Program-made: the position numbers and the translations under genes
Shown here: positions 20,220-32,019 of the stretch, piece by piece
Numbering within the stretch: the stretch's first letter is position 1
Layout: each line of letters opens with the position of its first letter
DNA from: Paramarasmius palmivorus
Taxonomy: Eukaryota > Basidiomycota > Agaricomycetes > Agaricales > Marasmiaceae
Assembly (NCBI GenBank): GCA_037176845.1
Contig: JAYKXP010000273.1
Coordinates: forward strand, 1-40,005
Direction: 5' to 3'
Length of the DNA: 40,005 nucleotides
Notes under the pieces: model-generated
Databases searched by the model: none
What the model was told of the DNA's origin: nothing
Seen by the model: the letters and a program-made list of their open reading frames with translations, nothing else

Positions 20220-23200
20220 ATTCTGTGCGTTGAATTGGGTTGGGAGAAGGGGCGAGTGTTATTTATGTTCTTGGAGTTGGACTGTACGATCTACGTATCT
20301 CTATCTATGGTTTATGGTGCCGGTGTACACATATGTATATACCCTTCCTACTACCTACTAGCTAGCTGTACCAAAAACGAGGAGCCAGACATTGAAAACG
20401 GTATAAGCGCCCGTGCACGCCTTGGACCCGAACGTCATCCGGATTCAAGCTTCAACCTGTTGCTTCATACCCCAACGTCAATAGATACATATCCACTCGG
20501 GAGTCGGAAGGCATACTCTACTCGGATGCGCGTCGATGCTTCTTCTGACAACTTACTGAGACTCAGGACACAGAACGCTCTCTAGCAGCCTTTTTTCGCA
20601 GCTCACTCCAAGTTCCCGAATGGGTGTTGATTCTTGGGTGCTAGGAATGGCCCGGGGGAAACAGGAAACAGGAGAAGAAAGGTACGCGTTCACTGCTCTG
20701 GGGTATTAGGACGATTGACTTTAGTTCTTCGCGATAGACTTGGGAGTGTAGCTCCGTCGGCGAGTACGATTCCTCCTGGTCAACGCTGGGTTTTGAAGGA
20801 GGAAGGATGCCGGTTGAGGTATGTTGCCTTGGGCGTTTTTTTTTTTTTGGATGCTGACCTTGATATGTGACAGACCGCATCCTTCGCCGAACACCGTACC
20901 TCTCAATTGCAAGGGCTAGTCTACCGCACTTGAAGCTTTTCACTCGCGATCGACGCGTCTTCTCAGTAAACCCTGTTCCTGCTATTCTTCACGTCCGACA
21001 CTTTCAAGGTTGGGTCAGCTTTCCAAGGACCAACACTGCCTTTGATGGACCCTGGTAATGGCATGATCTTGATTTTCGTTTCTGGGCCCGAGTCCTGAAG
21101 ACACGACACGACGTTCCTCGACATCGGCAGTGGCATTTTTTTTTTCGCAAAGTGGTCGGGTTTAGTCGGGTTGTGTCTAGGTTTTTGAAGGATGTTGTTA
21201 TACACCTGGTTGAGGTAATAGTACGTTGCCTTTTTTCTTTTGCTCTTAGATTCGACGCTGACCTTGACAAGTTGCTTTTCAGAATCCGTCGCATCTATGC
21301 CTTCGCCGAACACCTCTCAATTGCAAGGCATTTGAAGCTTGAAATGTTGTGCGGTCATTCACTTAACGCGTTTTCTCAGCAATTCCGGGCCTATAGCTAT
21401 AAAACCAACTCCCGAGACGGTCATTCAAATATTCAATAGCCCTGCTCCTTCTCTGCTTTTTCTTCACGCCAGGCGTTTATACTGTACCTGCTTCCTCCGA
21501 CGTTTCTCGGTAATGAATGACCTGGAAGTTGGGGCGAGTCGCGGTGTTATTTATACCAAGTACTTTGGACTGTACAATCTATCTATGCTGTACGGTGTAT
21601 ATACCCTTCCTACTACCTACTAGCTAGCTGTACCAAAATTGAAAACCTCAGATCTAGAGTGACCAGATGTCCGGTGCCCTTGAAGTTGAAGTTGCTAGAC
21701 GTCTTGTCGGTATAAGCGCCCGCGCACACCTTGGACCCGAACGTTCACGTCAAAGTTCTCAATCAGATGTAGACAACTTCAAATTTCGAGGTCATACTTC
21801 AAGCTTCAACGTTCAACGGCAACAGATACATATCCACTCTCAAGATCTCAAGGCATACCGTACTCGGATGCAAAGATATCGATTATCGCACCGCGTGTCC
21901 AAGACATGCACTCCCAGAAGCCCCTTCTGAAGACTCGGACTCATGGGTCTGATTAGCGCGAGCACACCACCAGGCTTTTTTCGCAGTTCCAAGTTCCAAT
22001 ATGCACGGTCCGAATGGCATTCAATGATTGGGGTGTTGACTCTCGAGAAGGCTGGATGGGTACTAGGAAATTGGAATTGGGAACGTTCAGGGAAGGTACG
22101 CGTTCACTGGCACTGAATCTGCTGAGGTACCTCCAGGAGAATTTACTTTAGTTCTTCCTCGCGAGGAGCGTTCAAACTGGGCTGGATCAGGGAAAACCGT
22201 AAAACTGTTGCTGTACGATTCCTCCGGGTCAACGAAGAAGGGCGTAATTATGTGTTATTCAGAGGAGTCATCGCGAGGAGCAGGAAAGAGGAAGGAAAAG
22301 TGGACTCGAACATCCGGTTGAGGTAACAAGCTTCCGAGTCAAATTCATACCCTCAACATGTTCACTGGCATGCTTACTCCGAGTTGGACACGTCTTCTGA
22401 AGAACATACAGGGGAGATTAGGACTCGGAACGGGGCAATTTTCAGAGCGCGCTCAACAGGCGGCCTTTGATTGGAGGCTACGACTTTGGTTGCTGTACGA
22501 TTCCTCCGGGTGTATGTGTGATTCAGAGGAGTAGGAAAGAGGAAGGGAAAGGGAAGTACCGCGTCTTTGGGTTCAGGATGCAGACTTCGAGTTCATACGT
22601 ATACCTCGACATATCCAGGCATTAGCTCTCAAGGCGGAGCGGATCTTTGTGTTCTCGAATCCCAGAGTTTTCACTAGCAGGCTTCTTCGCCCTCTTAACA
22701 TGTACCGCTGCAAGGCGAGAGACTGGAAGCTGGGTACACCGTACTAGAAAACAGGGCTGGGGAAGGTTAAGGAAAGGTACGTACATGTTCACTGAAATAC
22801 CAAGTTCCCTAGCAAATGACCTCCAAGAGCGTTCAAACAGGCCTTTGGAAGTGTCCATGTACAGCCTGAGGCGAGATTAGGCTTTAATTATAAGCTTTAG
22901 AACTCGGGAAGGGGCAGCCTTTGATTCTGCCAGTGGGAGATTGGGAAATGTACACCGTGATCATCGTGAGGAGCCGAATGCCTACCTTGAACGTTAACTC
23001 GAACGTCATCCGCCGGAGATTCAGGGTTTAATTGACAGCGGACACTACACTGTACTCGATATTGTTCAAGTTCATGCCCGGGCCTCAACATTAGCTCTAA
23101 AGGGATGCAAGATCAATGCGCCGAATGCAAATATCCCAAAGGTTTCGTGTGGGCCCAGGAATAGGCTTTTTCGCCCCAACATGCACTATCCGAATTGTTG

Positions 23201-24231
23201 AAGACGCGAGGTATTTGACCGTCGACTCGGAGAGACTGAAGCTGGGTACTAGGAAAGTGGCATGGGATAACAAGGGAAGGTGCGCGTTCACTGCTCTGAG
23301 GTACCACCAGGAGAACTTACTTCAGTTCTTCCTCGCGACCTAGTGACTTTCAACCCGAAATCATGCTTTTTCGGCCCCCGGGCCTTGGTGTCATCTTTGC
23401 ATGATTCGAGCAGACCGCGCCAGAACGTCTTGGATCCGCCGGCGAACGTCTTCAAACAGGCTCTTCAAAATATCCACTGTCAGCCTTGCATTCTACACGT
23501 TTGGATAGAAGATCTCGCAAGCCCTTTTCGCATGCACCGGGATTGGGGTTCGATCGTTGAACGTTGAGAGACCAGAGGCTGGATACTAGGACACTGGAAT
23601 GGGGAAACAGACCGGGAGAACTTGGAAGGACGGTACGTACATGTTCACTTGCTCTGAGAAAAATTCCTTAGCAAGCAACTTCTCCTAGGAGCGTTCAAAC
23701 TGGGCGCGGAAAGCGCTTCTGGAGAACGAGGAAATTCAAGTATCTTGACAGGGAGATTAGGAAAGGGCGATTTTCAGAATGGGCTGACTACCATCTTTGG
23801 ATGCGTTGGAGCTCAGCGAAGGATTTTACGACTCAGACTTGAATCGTACACAATACTATGCTTGCCAAGGCTCTACGCTGATATCACCCAGTCATGGTTC
23901 AGTGATTACATCTCGTGCTCGGTGACTCTAGTGTCCGACTCCGCGTCGTTGCATGTGATAACTGCACGTCTGATTTGGGTGCATCTCCTTGAAAGTTTGG
24001 ACGAGCGACTCGGATACGCACAAATAATGTTGGACTGTCATTCGCCGGCGTATTGTCACTTGTATTGTACTCGTAGGGAACTCGGAATAAATAGTATCCT
24101 AGCTTTGTTACAGTTGTCAAATTTCGGACCAACGACGTCAAACTTGGGAATCGGGATTCGGAAGGAATGCGAGCCCCGGGAAGTGTGGAATAAAAACAAC
24201 AATTGAATAAATAGGGTAGAACGCGAGTTTA
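20220..24231. repeat. S spacer, long right-hand copy with nested R units
   Basis: No gene is supported in this 4 kb. It begins with the Y 3' flank (CTACGTATCTCTATCTATGG near 20295), repeated near 21575. It contains two R units (about 20800-20960 and 21190-21400) and several degenerate spacer units. Recurrent parts are TATAAGCGCCCG and CTTGGACCCGAACGTC (20402, 21711), AATAGGCTTTTTCGCCCCAA (23161), and the AAGGTACG(CG/TACAT)GTTCACT module (20690, 22095, 22773, 23276 as AAGGTGCG, 23632). These are followed by CTCTGAGGTACCACCAGGAG, TTCTTCCTCGCGA and GCGTTCAAACTGGGC. The last part (23800-24231) is the Z 3' flank. Confidence 0.65.
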
Positions 24232-25925
24232 TCAGTTTCCTGGACCATTCGACCGAGAGATGTCTAGGACGGGCCCACCAGTGCTCTGAGACTGTGGGAT
24301 ATCGACTTGGGTATCGTCGTGTTGCCCGGCACGGAATGTCGTAATACAACTTTTGGTGTCTTCGATGGCGATACCGAGGCTTGTACGTACGATGACGAGG
24401 GTTGGGGCAATTCCCTGGGACAGAAATGGTGAGGTGTGAGACGAATAGGGAACAAGTAGCTTCACTCACAGCGGCTTGATGGAGAGTGTACTGGGCGACA
24501 GTCGAGAAGATAGAGTAAGTGGTGCTCCTCGGAGAAACTAGAGGCTGGAAGCTGAGCTCAGAGCCGGCTACAGTGAATGCAATGTAGATGATCAGTGTAG
24601 TGGGATAAATAAGCCCGGATTCCATACTATGAAAGGTTAGAGTGCTATCTTACAGAAATAAGGGTTACTGTAACGCACGTTATAGCAACAACGGTCTTGT
24701 ACATATTTCTGTGGCTCTTTCCGACGTATCTTGTCGCCTCTCTACTGATGTAGATGATCCTACCAGCTTCGAGTCGGAAAGTAGTCTTGAGCCAGACGCA
24801 GAGGTGAAATTGAACCTGGACAAACCTATCAACAATGTTAACAATAAATTGGTGAGGATAGTCCCTGAGAGGAACGCCGTGTAGAGATACCAGTCCGGCC
24901 ACAATAGTCCGGTATTCAATAAAATAGGACCTATTGAATCATGAAAGTATGCAACAAAAACGATCGCAGCAACTGCGCAATCAAAGTATGAATGGCGACG
25001 TCAGGACTGTGAAATATATGGGAAAGTTCACTTACCATTATTCACAGCACATAGAACAGCCGGTACAATGATAACTTTTCTACGCTGCCCCCACACAAAA
25101 TAGCATCTCCATATCTAGTACAACACATATTAGGATACCTGAAAGGGGGACAGTCAAACGATCCTACCAGAATTAAATCTGCGGTTACGCTGCTCGTATC
25201 AGTACTCATTTCTGACTTGAATCCTATCTAGCAGAGATTGCTCACTTTGAAACCACAAGGAGTGCGAGCCGAAAAACCATCATCTTGTTAGTAGCTATGG
25301 AGGCCCACCTAAAACATTTGTAGCGATTACTATCAGTGTGCCCATCATAAGAACGTTCGTACGAGAAGTTTTCTGTTTCATAGCGTTCCGACTTGGGTAA
25401 AACCTCCGAGCAGAGCCAGGATGGTGGGACTACATCCAGGTTGGTTTTCAGTGTGATGGTAACACGTTCCACCTCGATGATTGTCCCAACAATGGTAGCC
25501 ATAGTCGCGAGCACAAAGAGTGTCGTGATTGATAGGCAATGTAAACGATAACGGCCATGTCTTCGCTTGAGAAGAATGCGGATGCAAATTCCGAATAGCA
25601 CGACGTATGCACCTATTCACTAATGAATCATCGTTCGAAACAACCAGGGAAAGCGTGACAACCATACCATATGTGAGATACAAGATCTAGCGAGTTGTTT
25701 TTGAAGGTCAACGTCATCTGGGTTAAAGCAGTAGGATTTCTACTCACAGCAGCGAGAACCGCAAGACGGTGTATCTGTTCATCATTCTCTTGTTTCACGT
25801 ATCGTATCGCCGGTATCGTTTCCCTGCAGTAAGATTCAAAAAACTTTTGTAGACGTATCGTATTTAGGGAGCTGGATATGGAATAGCTGTAAGGGACACA
25901 CCGTATTGAAATCTTGTCTGTTCAT
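24232..25925 (-). CDS. Z gene, copy C: seven-helix integral membrane protein
   Basis: All exons of copy A have counterparts here and join in frame on the minus strand from the ATG at 25925 (MNRQDFNT) to the stop at 24232. They include FFESYCRETIPAIRYVK, MLFGICIRILLKRRHGRYRL, IWRCYFVWGQRRKVIIVPAV, LYTAFLSGTILTNLLLTLLI, AGRIIYISREATRYVGKS, MESGLIYPTTLIIYIAF and GIAPTLVIVRTSLGIAIEDT. It is the closest relative of copy A; the second exon differs most. As in A, the fourth intron (54 nt, GTACGA...TTTTAG) is open in frame. The first residue of the helix-6 exon is Met, where A, B and E have Leu. Same family and unknown function as copy A. Confidence 0.8.
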
Positions 25926-26164
25926 GACCTGCAACAACTGAGTCCAAAATTTCGGTTCTCTTCGTGCTTATCCTGGATTTGGTAGATGGAGCCGTTCAAT
26001 AAGTATCTTGAAGAGAATGTTATGTGCTGCCGGGCTCCTACTGGAGACAACAATGGGTTGATGGATTCGATGCACCAAACTGACCTATTGAGAAGGTGGA
26101 TTGATGAGCTGTTTAGCCTTGAGACGGTAAGATCCGCGAACAGAAAGCAAAGGAAATAAACCCA

Positions 26165-27840
26165 CTAGGTACGCCACAGGAGGGGGTGGCTAATCTGGTA
26201 GTTGCGCAAGGCAAGAGGCCCAGAAGCTAGCAGAAGAGGGAGACTGCTGTTGCTATCGTGCCAGATACAAAGAAGGAAGACCAGAAGATATATAACTGTC
26301 AATCAATGCGGCTAGCGGGGACGTGAACTGCATACTTGTGATCTGAGTGCTGATCCAAAGCGTCATGAGATACCCCAGAGTCACTGCGAGAAGTGTACCC
26401 TCTTTCCGAAATTCAGAACTGATGGCAAGGTCCTAAGGTTATGCACCAGGCCGCTGCGATGCATCAGAGGGGCAATGATCTTTTGATGATGGCTCAACAG
26501 CATTTCCTAGATAGTAGACGTGCAATAAGATTGGAGGGCACTAGCTCGACGGCAATTCCTGGTCCTGATGAGATATTAGAGAGGATCCAAAGATGCAAAG
26601 ACTCCAAGTTGGGCGGGAAGAATAGAGGTGTCCGCTTCCAGTCATTTGTATAGGTGTACTTACTACCGGATCTGACTGGAGGATACAGCATCGACTGCGA
26701 TTGTAAGATACATAGAAGATCAGCAGCGTTACCGTTGTTCCGATCCTAAGGCGAAAACGGAGAACTTTTACGTTGATGAGGATGAGCACTGAGGTCTCTA
26801 TCCTTTGTAAGTGGAGCCCCGCCAAGATTCGTACAATAGCGACGTCGCAAATCGCACAAAAGTCATCTGTCAAGCGCTTCAAGAGAAAAAAATAAGCAAT
26901 TGTCGCTGCAAAAGCTCGAGAAAACTTAACTGCATCAGCATTTTCGGCCCATTTAATTGGCGGGGTCAGCTATATAGCTGTATATAGTAGTCCATCGGAT
27001 GTGCGACATAGCATGAAGTCTATTGGTTAGACGGTGACTCCAAGAATATCACTAGGAGTATCAGATACTCTGGCATATCATCAGATTGTGGTACTTGATC
27101 TTGGAGCGTCAACCGGAAAGAAGTAGTTGATATTAAGAGAAGCACGCTGGCGAAGATGATGAAGATGGACGATCACGGACGGGCGCCAGTGACATACCAG
27201 TATCAAGACCGCAGAAAGACCGCAGAAAGACCGCAGTGTTGGCCCAGTTGCGAACAAGAATACGAAACATATTGGTAAGTCGAGTGTGAGCTACTGCTGT
27301 TGGGGCTCCTCGGACAGGGGGTCAAGAGATGGCCTAGTTCCGCATTTGAGCATAACAATGACCAGGCGCGAGTACATTGCCAGCTTCGATTGTCTAGGTT
27401 TGAACCAAAATATGCTCTCCCGGAGCTTATTTCGGCCTCTTGTTGCTTATTTTTCCGCCTTTGGTCAACAAGGAAAGGTGACTGCTACAGCTAACACCAC
27501 TCTACAGACAAGCCAATACAATGCATCTTTGAGTATCCGGCCTTTGAGGGAAAAGATACTTGAGCTCACCAGAAATATGCGACTCGGAGTTCCTAGCGTG
27601 GTGACCGAACGAGTCTATTATTAAGCGTCTGAAGGGAGTCTTTGGGATGCAAAAAGCAAGTCTTGAAATCATTCTATTATAGCTGCATAATCGAAGAGAC
27701 CGTACGTGCGATTTTAAGCCGTTGCGATGAGGAGAACGATGGGAGAGAGGGAAGAGAAAAATAAGCGCCCAACTGCTCAAACACCCTTCCCCGCGACCGC
27801 CATCTTCATCGACGGCTTACTTTGTCACTACAGCGTTCAC
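26165..27840 (-). pseudogene. X block, copy 3
   Basis: Counterpart of 3250-4719, upstream of Z copy C. The 26541-26882 frame keeps the IYDVAIVRILAGLHLQR-like segment (here ICDVAIV) and the LINVKVLRFRLRIGTTVTLL segment. The preceding exon is damaged: text matching the end of QSNGPKTLAVLP is shortened around 26930-26980. It also carries a small GACCGCAGAAA triplication (27210-27235). The near-identical 5' block lies at 27675-27840. Confidence 0.4.
27675..27840 (-). promoter_or_regulatory. Highly conserved 5' block of X, copy 3
   Basis: Near-identical to 19030-19205 apart from a short deletion near 27820 (ATCATCATCGACGGCTTTCA in copy 2 is ATCTTCATCGACGGCTTAC here). It again separates a leftward X from a rightward broken Y. 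Confidence 0.4.
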
Positions 27841-28074
27841 TGGCCCAAATTGAAATCACCGCGATGGAATTGGCTCGAGTACCTCGTGCGATGCCCTACT
27901 CGGACACGAGATTCTTGCGCAGAATACAAAATCCCCTCAATTCCATATAGTCTTTCGCGGGCCACACCGCCCTCTTTCTTCTAAGGCCCAGGAGTAGGCT
28001 TTTTTCGTCCCAACATGCACTATCCGTATGCAGACAGCGAATGGGGCTCTATGGAGGCATGTTGACTCGTTGAG

Positions 28075-28735
28075 AGGATGGAATTCGGTCTCTCTGACCT
28101 ACCAATCCATCATAGCCGGGCCCTAACAAGCTCCCCAAAATCATCACACTCCCCAACCCCATAAACCCGCCCATAACCCGCAACTACACCCCAGCCTCCC
28201 CTCTGGTTCATCTTAACTCTCCATAATCTCCGGGACGCCTCGTACTGCCTACTACGTCCCCGGTCGATGTTCGGCGGGGATCTCCACTTCCTCTGGAAAT
28301 CCGTATTCGATTCATCAGCACGCGATTTAGGTCTACGGGGTTCACACATGGGAAGATGCAGCGAGAGGAAAAGGCGGGAGGATTATACGAATGCGCAGAG
28401 TTTGTGATGTATTTTGGTGGAGGACGGTTGGGAAATTTGGTTTATATGTGGGTGAGTCCCGTCTGCTTTCTTTGTTCTTGCGAGATGAGCTCATTGCAAC
28501 TAAAACGTTGTTGTTATTGATTAGGCCACAAATGGGTTCACCGGTTCCTAGACTTCGAGTGCGTTGGGTCCTAGTAGGCTTCTTGAGCGCAGGACTGACG
28601 CTGGGCCGAAGACGTGTGTTGGTAATTGGCGCTAGGTGATTCACTTCTCTCCTTCTTATCACTTCCTTCCTATAACTAATTTACCTTTTCCTCCTTCACC
28701 TAAACCGAAAATACCTAAATGAAAACAGGATTTGG
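28075..28735 (+). pseudogene. EXPERA/EBP-like gene (Y), broken copy 3
   Basis: The exon 1 and exon 2 text of the Y gene is recognisable (CGGTCGATGTTCGGCGGGGA, GCGAGAGGAAAAGGCGGGAG, GGTTCACCGGTTCCTAGACT, CTTGAGCGCAGGACTGACGC) but riddled with small insertions and deletions. The last exon is absent: similarity stops at ATGAAAACAGGA (about 28722-28733), exactly where that exon would begin. It is more decayed than copy 2. Confidence 0.75.
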
Positions 28736-30049
28736 TAGCTATATCGTCTGCCTAGAGTTGTGTTTATGGTCGGGTCGCAATCGGATCTGTAGATAAAGAT
28801 ACGGAACTTCAAAGTTTCAGGAGATTTCTTGTTTTCGCGGTTTAATTGTGTTTATGTGCTTTGGCATCTGGATGCGTACTATCTACGTACTCTTATTTAT
28901 TGGTTCATGGTACTGGTGTACAGCTAGAACACTTCGACACTTTATACCCTTCGATTCCTCTCGTTCCTGCGTCTCGGGTCTTTGACAGCTTCGAAGAAAG
29001 GTAATCGCGAGGAGCCTGAACGGAACGGTACCTTGGGCGCCGTGGTCGAGGTACTGACCATACTCTCGAGCCACGGAACCCGGTCGTTCTCTACAAGGAC
29101 CACGTTTTCCTTCCTTCCTGAAGAGGAAAAATAAATAAATAAGCGCCCGATGATTCACACCCACCTTGGACCCGAACGTCGAAGATGTAGGCAGGATTCA
29201 AATCCCCTCTGAATCATTCCGCATACCCACACAGCGCGCCAGTCGTAGCTTCAATCCTCGAGTGACGAGTCCTAAAACATTTTTGCAAGCACGCACCGGC
29301 TGGAATAGGCTTTTGTCGCTCCAAGTTACGACATACACTATCCATTTTGCAGAATCGAATGGCATTGGATTGGGGTCTTGACTCTTGATGCGACTCGCGA
29401 GGAGGCTGGTACTAGGAAAATAGAATGGGGAAACAAGAAACAGGACAAGGGTACGTCGGTGTTCACTACTCGCTAGTCCTGCTCTGAAGTATCGGAAGAA
29501 TCTGCTTCAATTGTTCCTCGCGATAGAGGCTCCCGTGCCAGAAGCGTTCAAACTGGGTCGTGGAAAGTACCAAGTCAGGCCTTCGGACTCGGAAGGCTCC
29601 AGCGCTTAGGAAAGGGATCAGAGTGTCATTTCCAGAGCGAAATTACGATGGGCTGGTCGAGGGCTACTCGCTCTTCGATTCTGCGACTGGAAGTGTACTA
29701 CACCTCGTAACGCTACGCTCTCCAACGCTCTACGCCGATATCACCCGGTCACGGTTGAGTGGTTCCATCCCGTGCTCGGGGGTAACTCTAGTGTCTCCGC
29801 GTCATCGCATGTGAGAACTGCATGGCTGACTGGGGTGCATCTTCTTGAAACGACTCGGATGCGCACAAAAGCTGGGACCGTCATTCACCGGCGTATCGTT
29901 TGTATTGTACTCGTAGGGAACTCGGAATAAATAGTATGCTAGCTTTGTTACATTTCAAGCCAATCGGACCATGGCTACCAAACTTGGGATTCGGAAGGAA
30001 TGCGAGCCCTGGGAAGCGTGGAATAGATTAAATAGGGTAGGACGCGAGT
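28736..30049. repeat. S spacer, third copy
   Basis: No gene is supported. It carries a degraded Y 3' flank (about 28880-28925), an AAGCGCCCG plus CTTGGACCCGAACGTCG motif (29141-29181), an AATAGGCTTTTGTCGCTCCA module (about 29303), a GGGTACGTCGGTGTTCACTA module (29449) and the Z 3' flank with CTACGCCGATATCACCCGGT (29730). Confidence 0.6.
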
Positions 30050-31773
30050 TTATCGATATCCTGGACCATTCGACCGAGAGATGTCTAGGACGGGCCCACC
30101 AGTGCTCTGAGACTGTGGGATATCGACTTGGGTATCGTCGCGTTGCCCGGCACGGAATGTCGTGATACAACTTTTGGTGTCCTCGATGGCGATACCGAGG
30201 CTCGTGCGTACGATGACGAGGGTTGGGGCAATTCCCTGGGACAGGAATGGTGAGGTGTGAGACGAATAGGGAACAAGTAGCTTCACTCACAGCGGCTTGG
30301 TGGAGAGCGTACTGGGAGACTACTGAGAAGATAGAGTAAGCAGTGCCCCTCGCAGAAAACCCAGGCTGCAAGCTGAGCTCAGAGTCAGCTAAAGTGAATG
30401 CAATGTAGATGATCAGTGTAGCGGGATAAATAAGCCCGGATTCCATACTATGAAAGGTTAGAGTGCTAACTTACAGAAATAAGGGTTACTGTGACGCACG
30501 TTATAGCAACAACGGTCTTGTACATATTTCTATGGCTCTTTCCGACGTATTTTGTCGCTTCTCTACTGATGTAGATAATCCTACCAGCTTCGAGTCGGAA
30601 AGTAGTCGTGAGCCAGACGCAGAGGTGAAATTGAACCTGGACAAACCTATCAACAATGTTAACAATAAATTGGTGAGGATAGTCCCTGAGAGGAACGCCG
30701 TGTAGAAATACCAGTCTGGCAACCATAGTTCGGCATTCACTAAAATGCCGATTGAATCATGCAAGTATGCAACAAGAACAATCGCAGCAACTGCGCGATC
30801 AAAGTATGAATGGCGACGTCAGGACCGAAATATATGGGAAAGTTCACTTACCATTATTCACAGTACATAGAACAGCCGGTACAATGATAACTTTTCTACG
30901 CCGCCCCCACACAAAATAGCATCTCCATATCTAGTAAAACACATATTAGGATACCTGAAAGGGGGACAGTCAAACAATCCTACCAGAATTAAATCTGCGG
31001 TTATGCTGCTCGTATTAGAACTTGTTTCTGACTTGAATCCTGTATAGCAGAGATTGCTCACTTTGAAACCACAAGGAGTGTGAGCCGAAAGATTGACATC
31101 TTGCTAGTAGCACCCCATTGGTTGAAACTAGAACATTTGCAGCCATTACTATGTCTGCCATTCAGTGAGCCCATCATAAGAACGTTCGTACTCTGTTTCG
31201 AATTCACAGCGTTCCGACTTGGGTAAAACCTCCGAGCAGAGCCAGCATGGTGTGATTGTGTCCAGGTCGCCTCTCAGATTGAAGATAACAACTTTCACTT
31301 CGATGATCGTCCCAACAATGGTAGCCATAGTCGCGAGCACAAAGAGTATCGTGATTGAAAGGCAATGTAAACGATAACGGCCATGTCTTCGCTTGAAAGA
31401 AGGAAGACGTGCGGATTAATTGCAAATTCCAATAGCACGACGTATGCACCTATTAGCAATAATGAATCATCGTTTGACACAACCAGGGGATAAGCGTGAC
31501 AGCATGCGTATATGAGAGAGTGGATACAAAATCTAGCGAGTTTGTTTTTGAAGGTCAACGTCGTCTGGGTTAAAGCAGTAGGATTTGCTACTCACAGCAG
31601 CGAGAACGCAAGACGGTATATACTGTGTCATCATTCCCTTGTTTCATGTATCGTATATTGGTAATATTCCCTGCAGTAAATATTCAAACTCTTTTGTAGA
31701 CATATCGTATTTTGGGAGCTGGATACAGAACAGCTGTAAGGGACTACACCTTATCGAAATCTTGTCTATCCAT
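30050..31773 (-). pseudogene. Z gene, copy D: frameshifted seven-helix membrane protein
   Basis: The 3' half is intact and in frame, with IWRCYFVWGRRRKVIIVPAV, LYPD-like helix text FLSGTILTNLLLTLLI, AGRIIYISREATKYVGKS, MESGLIYPATLIIYIAF and GIAPTLVIVRTSLGIAIEDT to the stop at 30050. The 5' half is damaged. Exon 2 has an extra T (TATTTAC against TCTTAC) leading to a stop, and a second indel (CTTGCGTTC against CTTGCGGTTC). Exon 3 has an insertion (TATCCACTCTCTCATATACG). Exon 4 has several indels just after VVL (CTATTGGAATTTGCAATTAA). It is therefore probably dead, unless these are sequencing errors clustered in one place. The start codon (31773, MDRQDFDK) remains. Confidence 0.75.
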
Positions 31774-32019
31774 GACCTGCAACAACTGAGTCGTAGAAAT
31801 TTCGGTTCTCTTTCGTGCTTATTCTGATTTAGTAGATGGGTAGCGGTTCATAATATGTATCTTGAAGAGAATGTTATGTGCTGCCGGGCTCCTACTGGAG
31901 ACAACAATGGGTTGATGGATTTTCGATACACCAAACTGACATATTGAGAAGGTGGATTGATGAGCGTTTAGCCTTGAGACGGTGAGATCCGCGAACAGAA
32001 AGCAAAGAAAATAGACCCA

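Noticed and set aside
20220..24231. CRISPR-like array in the spacer repeats
   Set aside because: Units are hundreds of bases long, degenerate, and the genome is eukaryotic. There are no short identical repeats with regular spacers.
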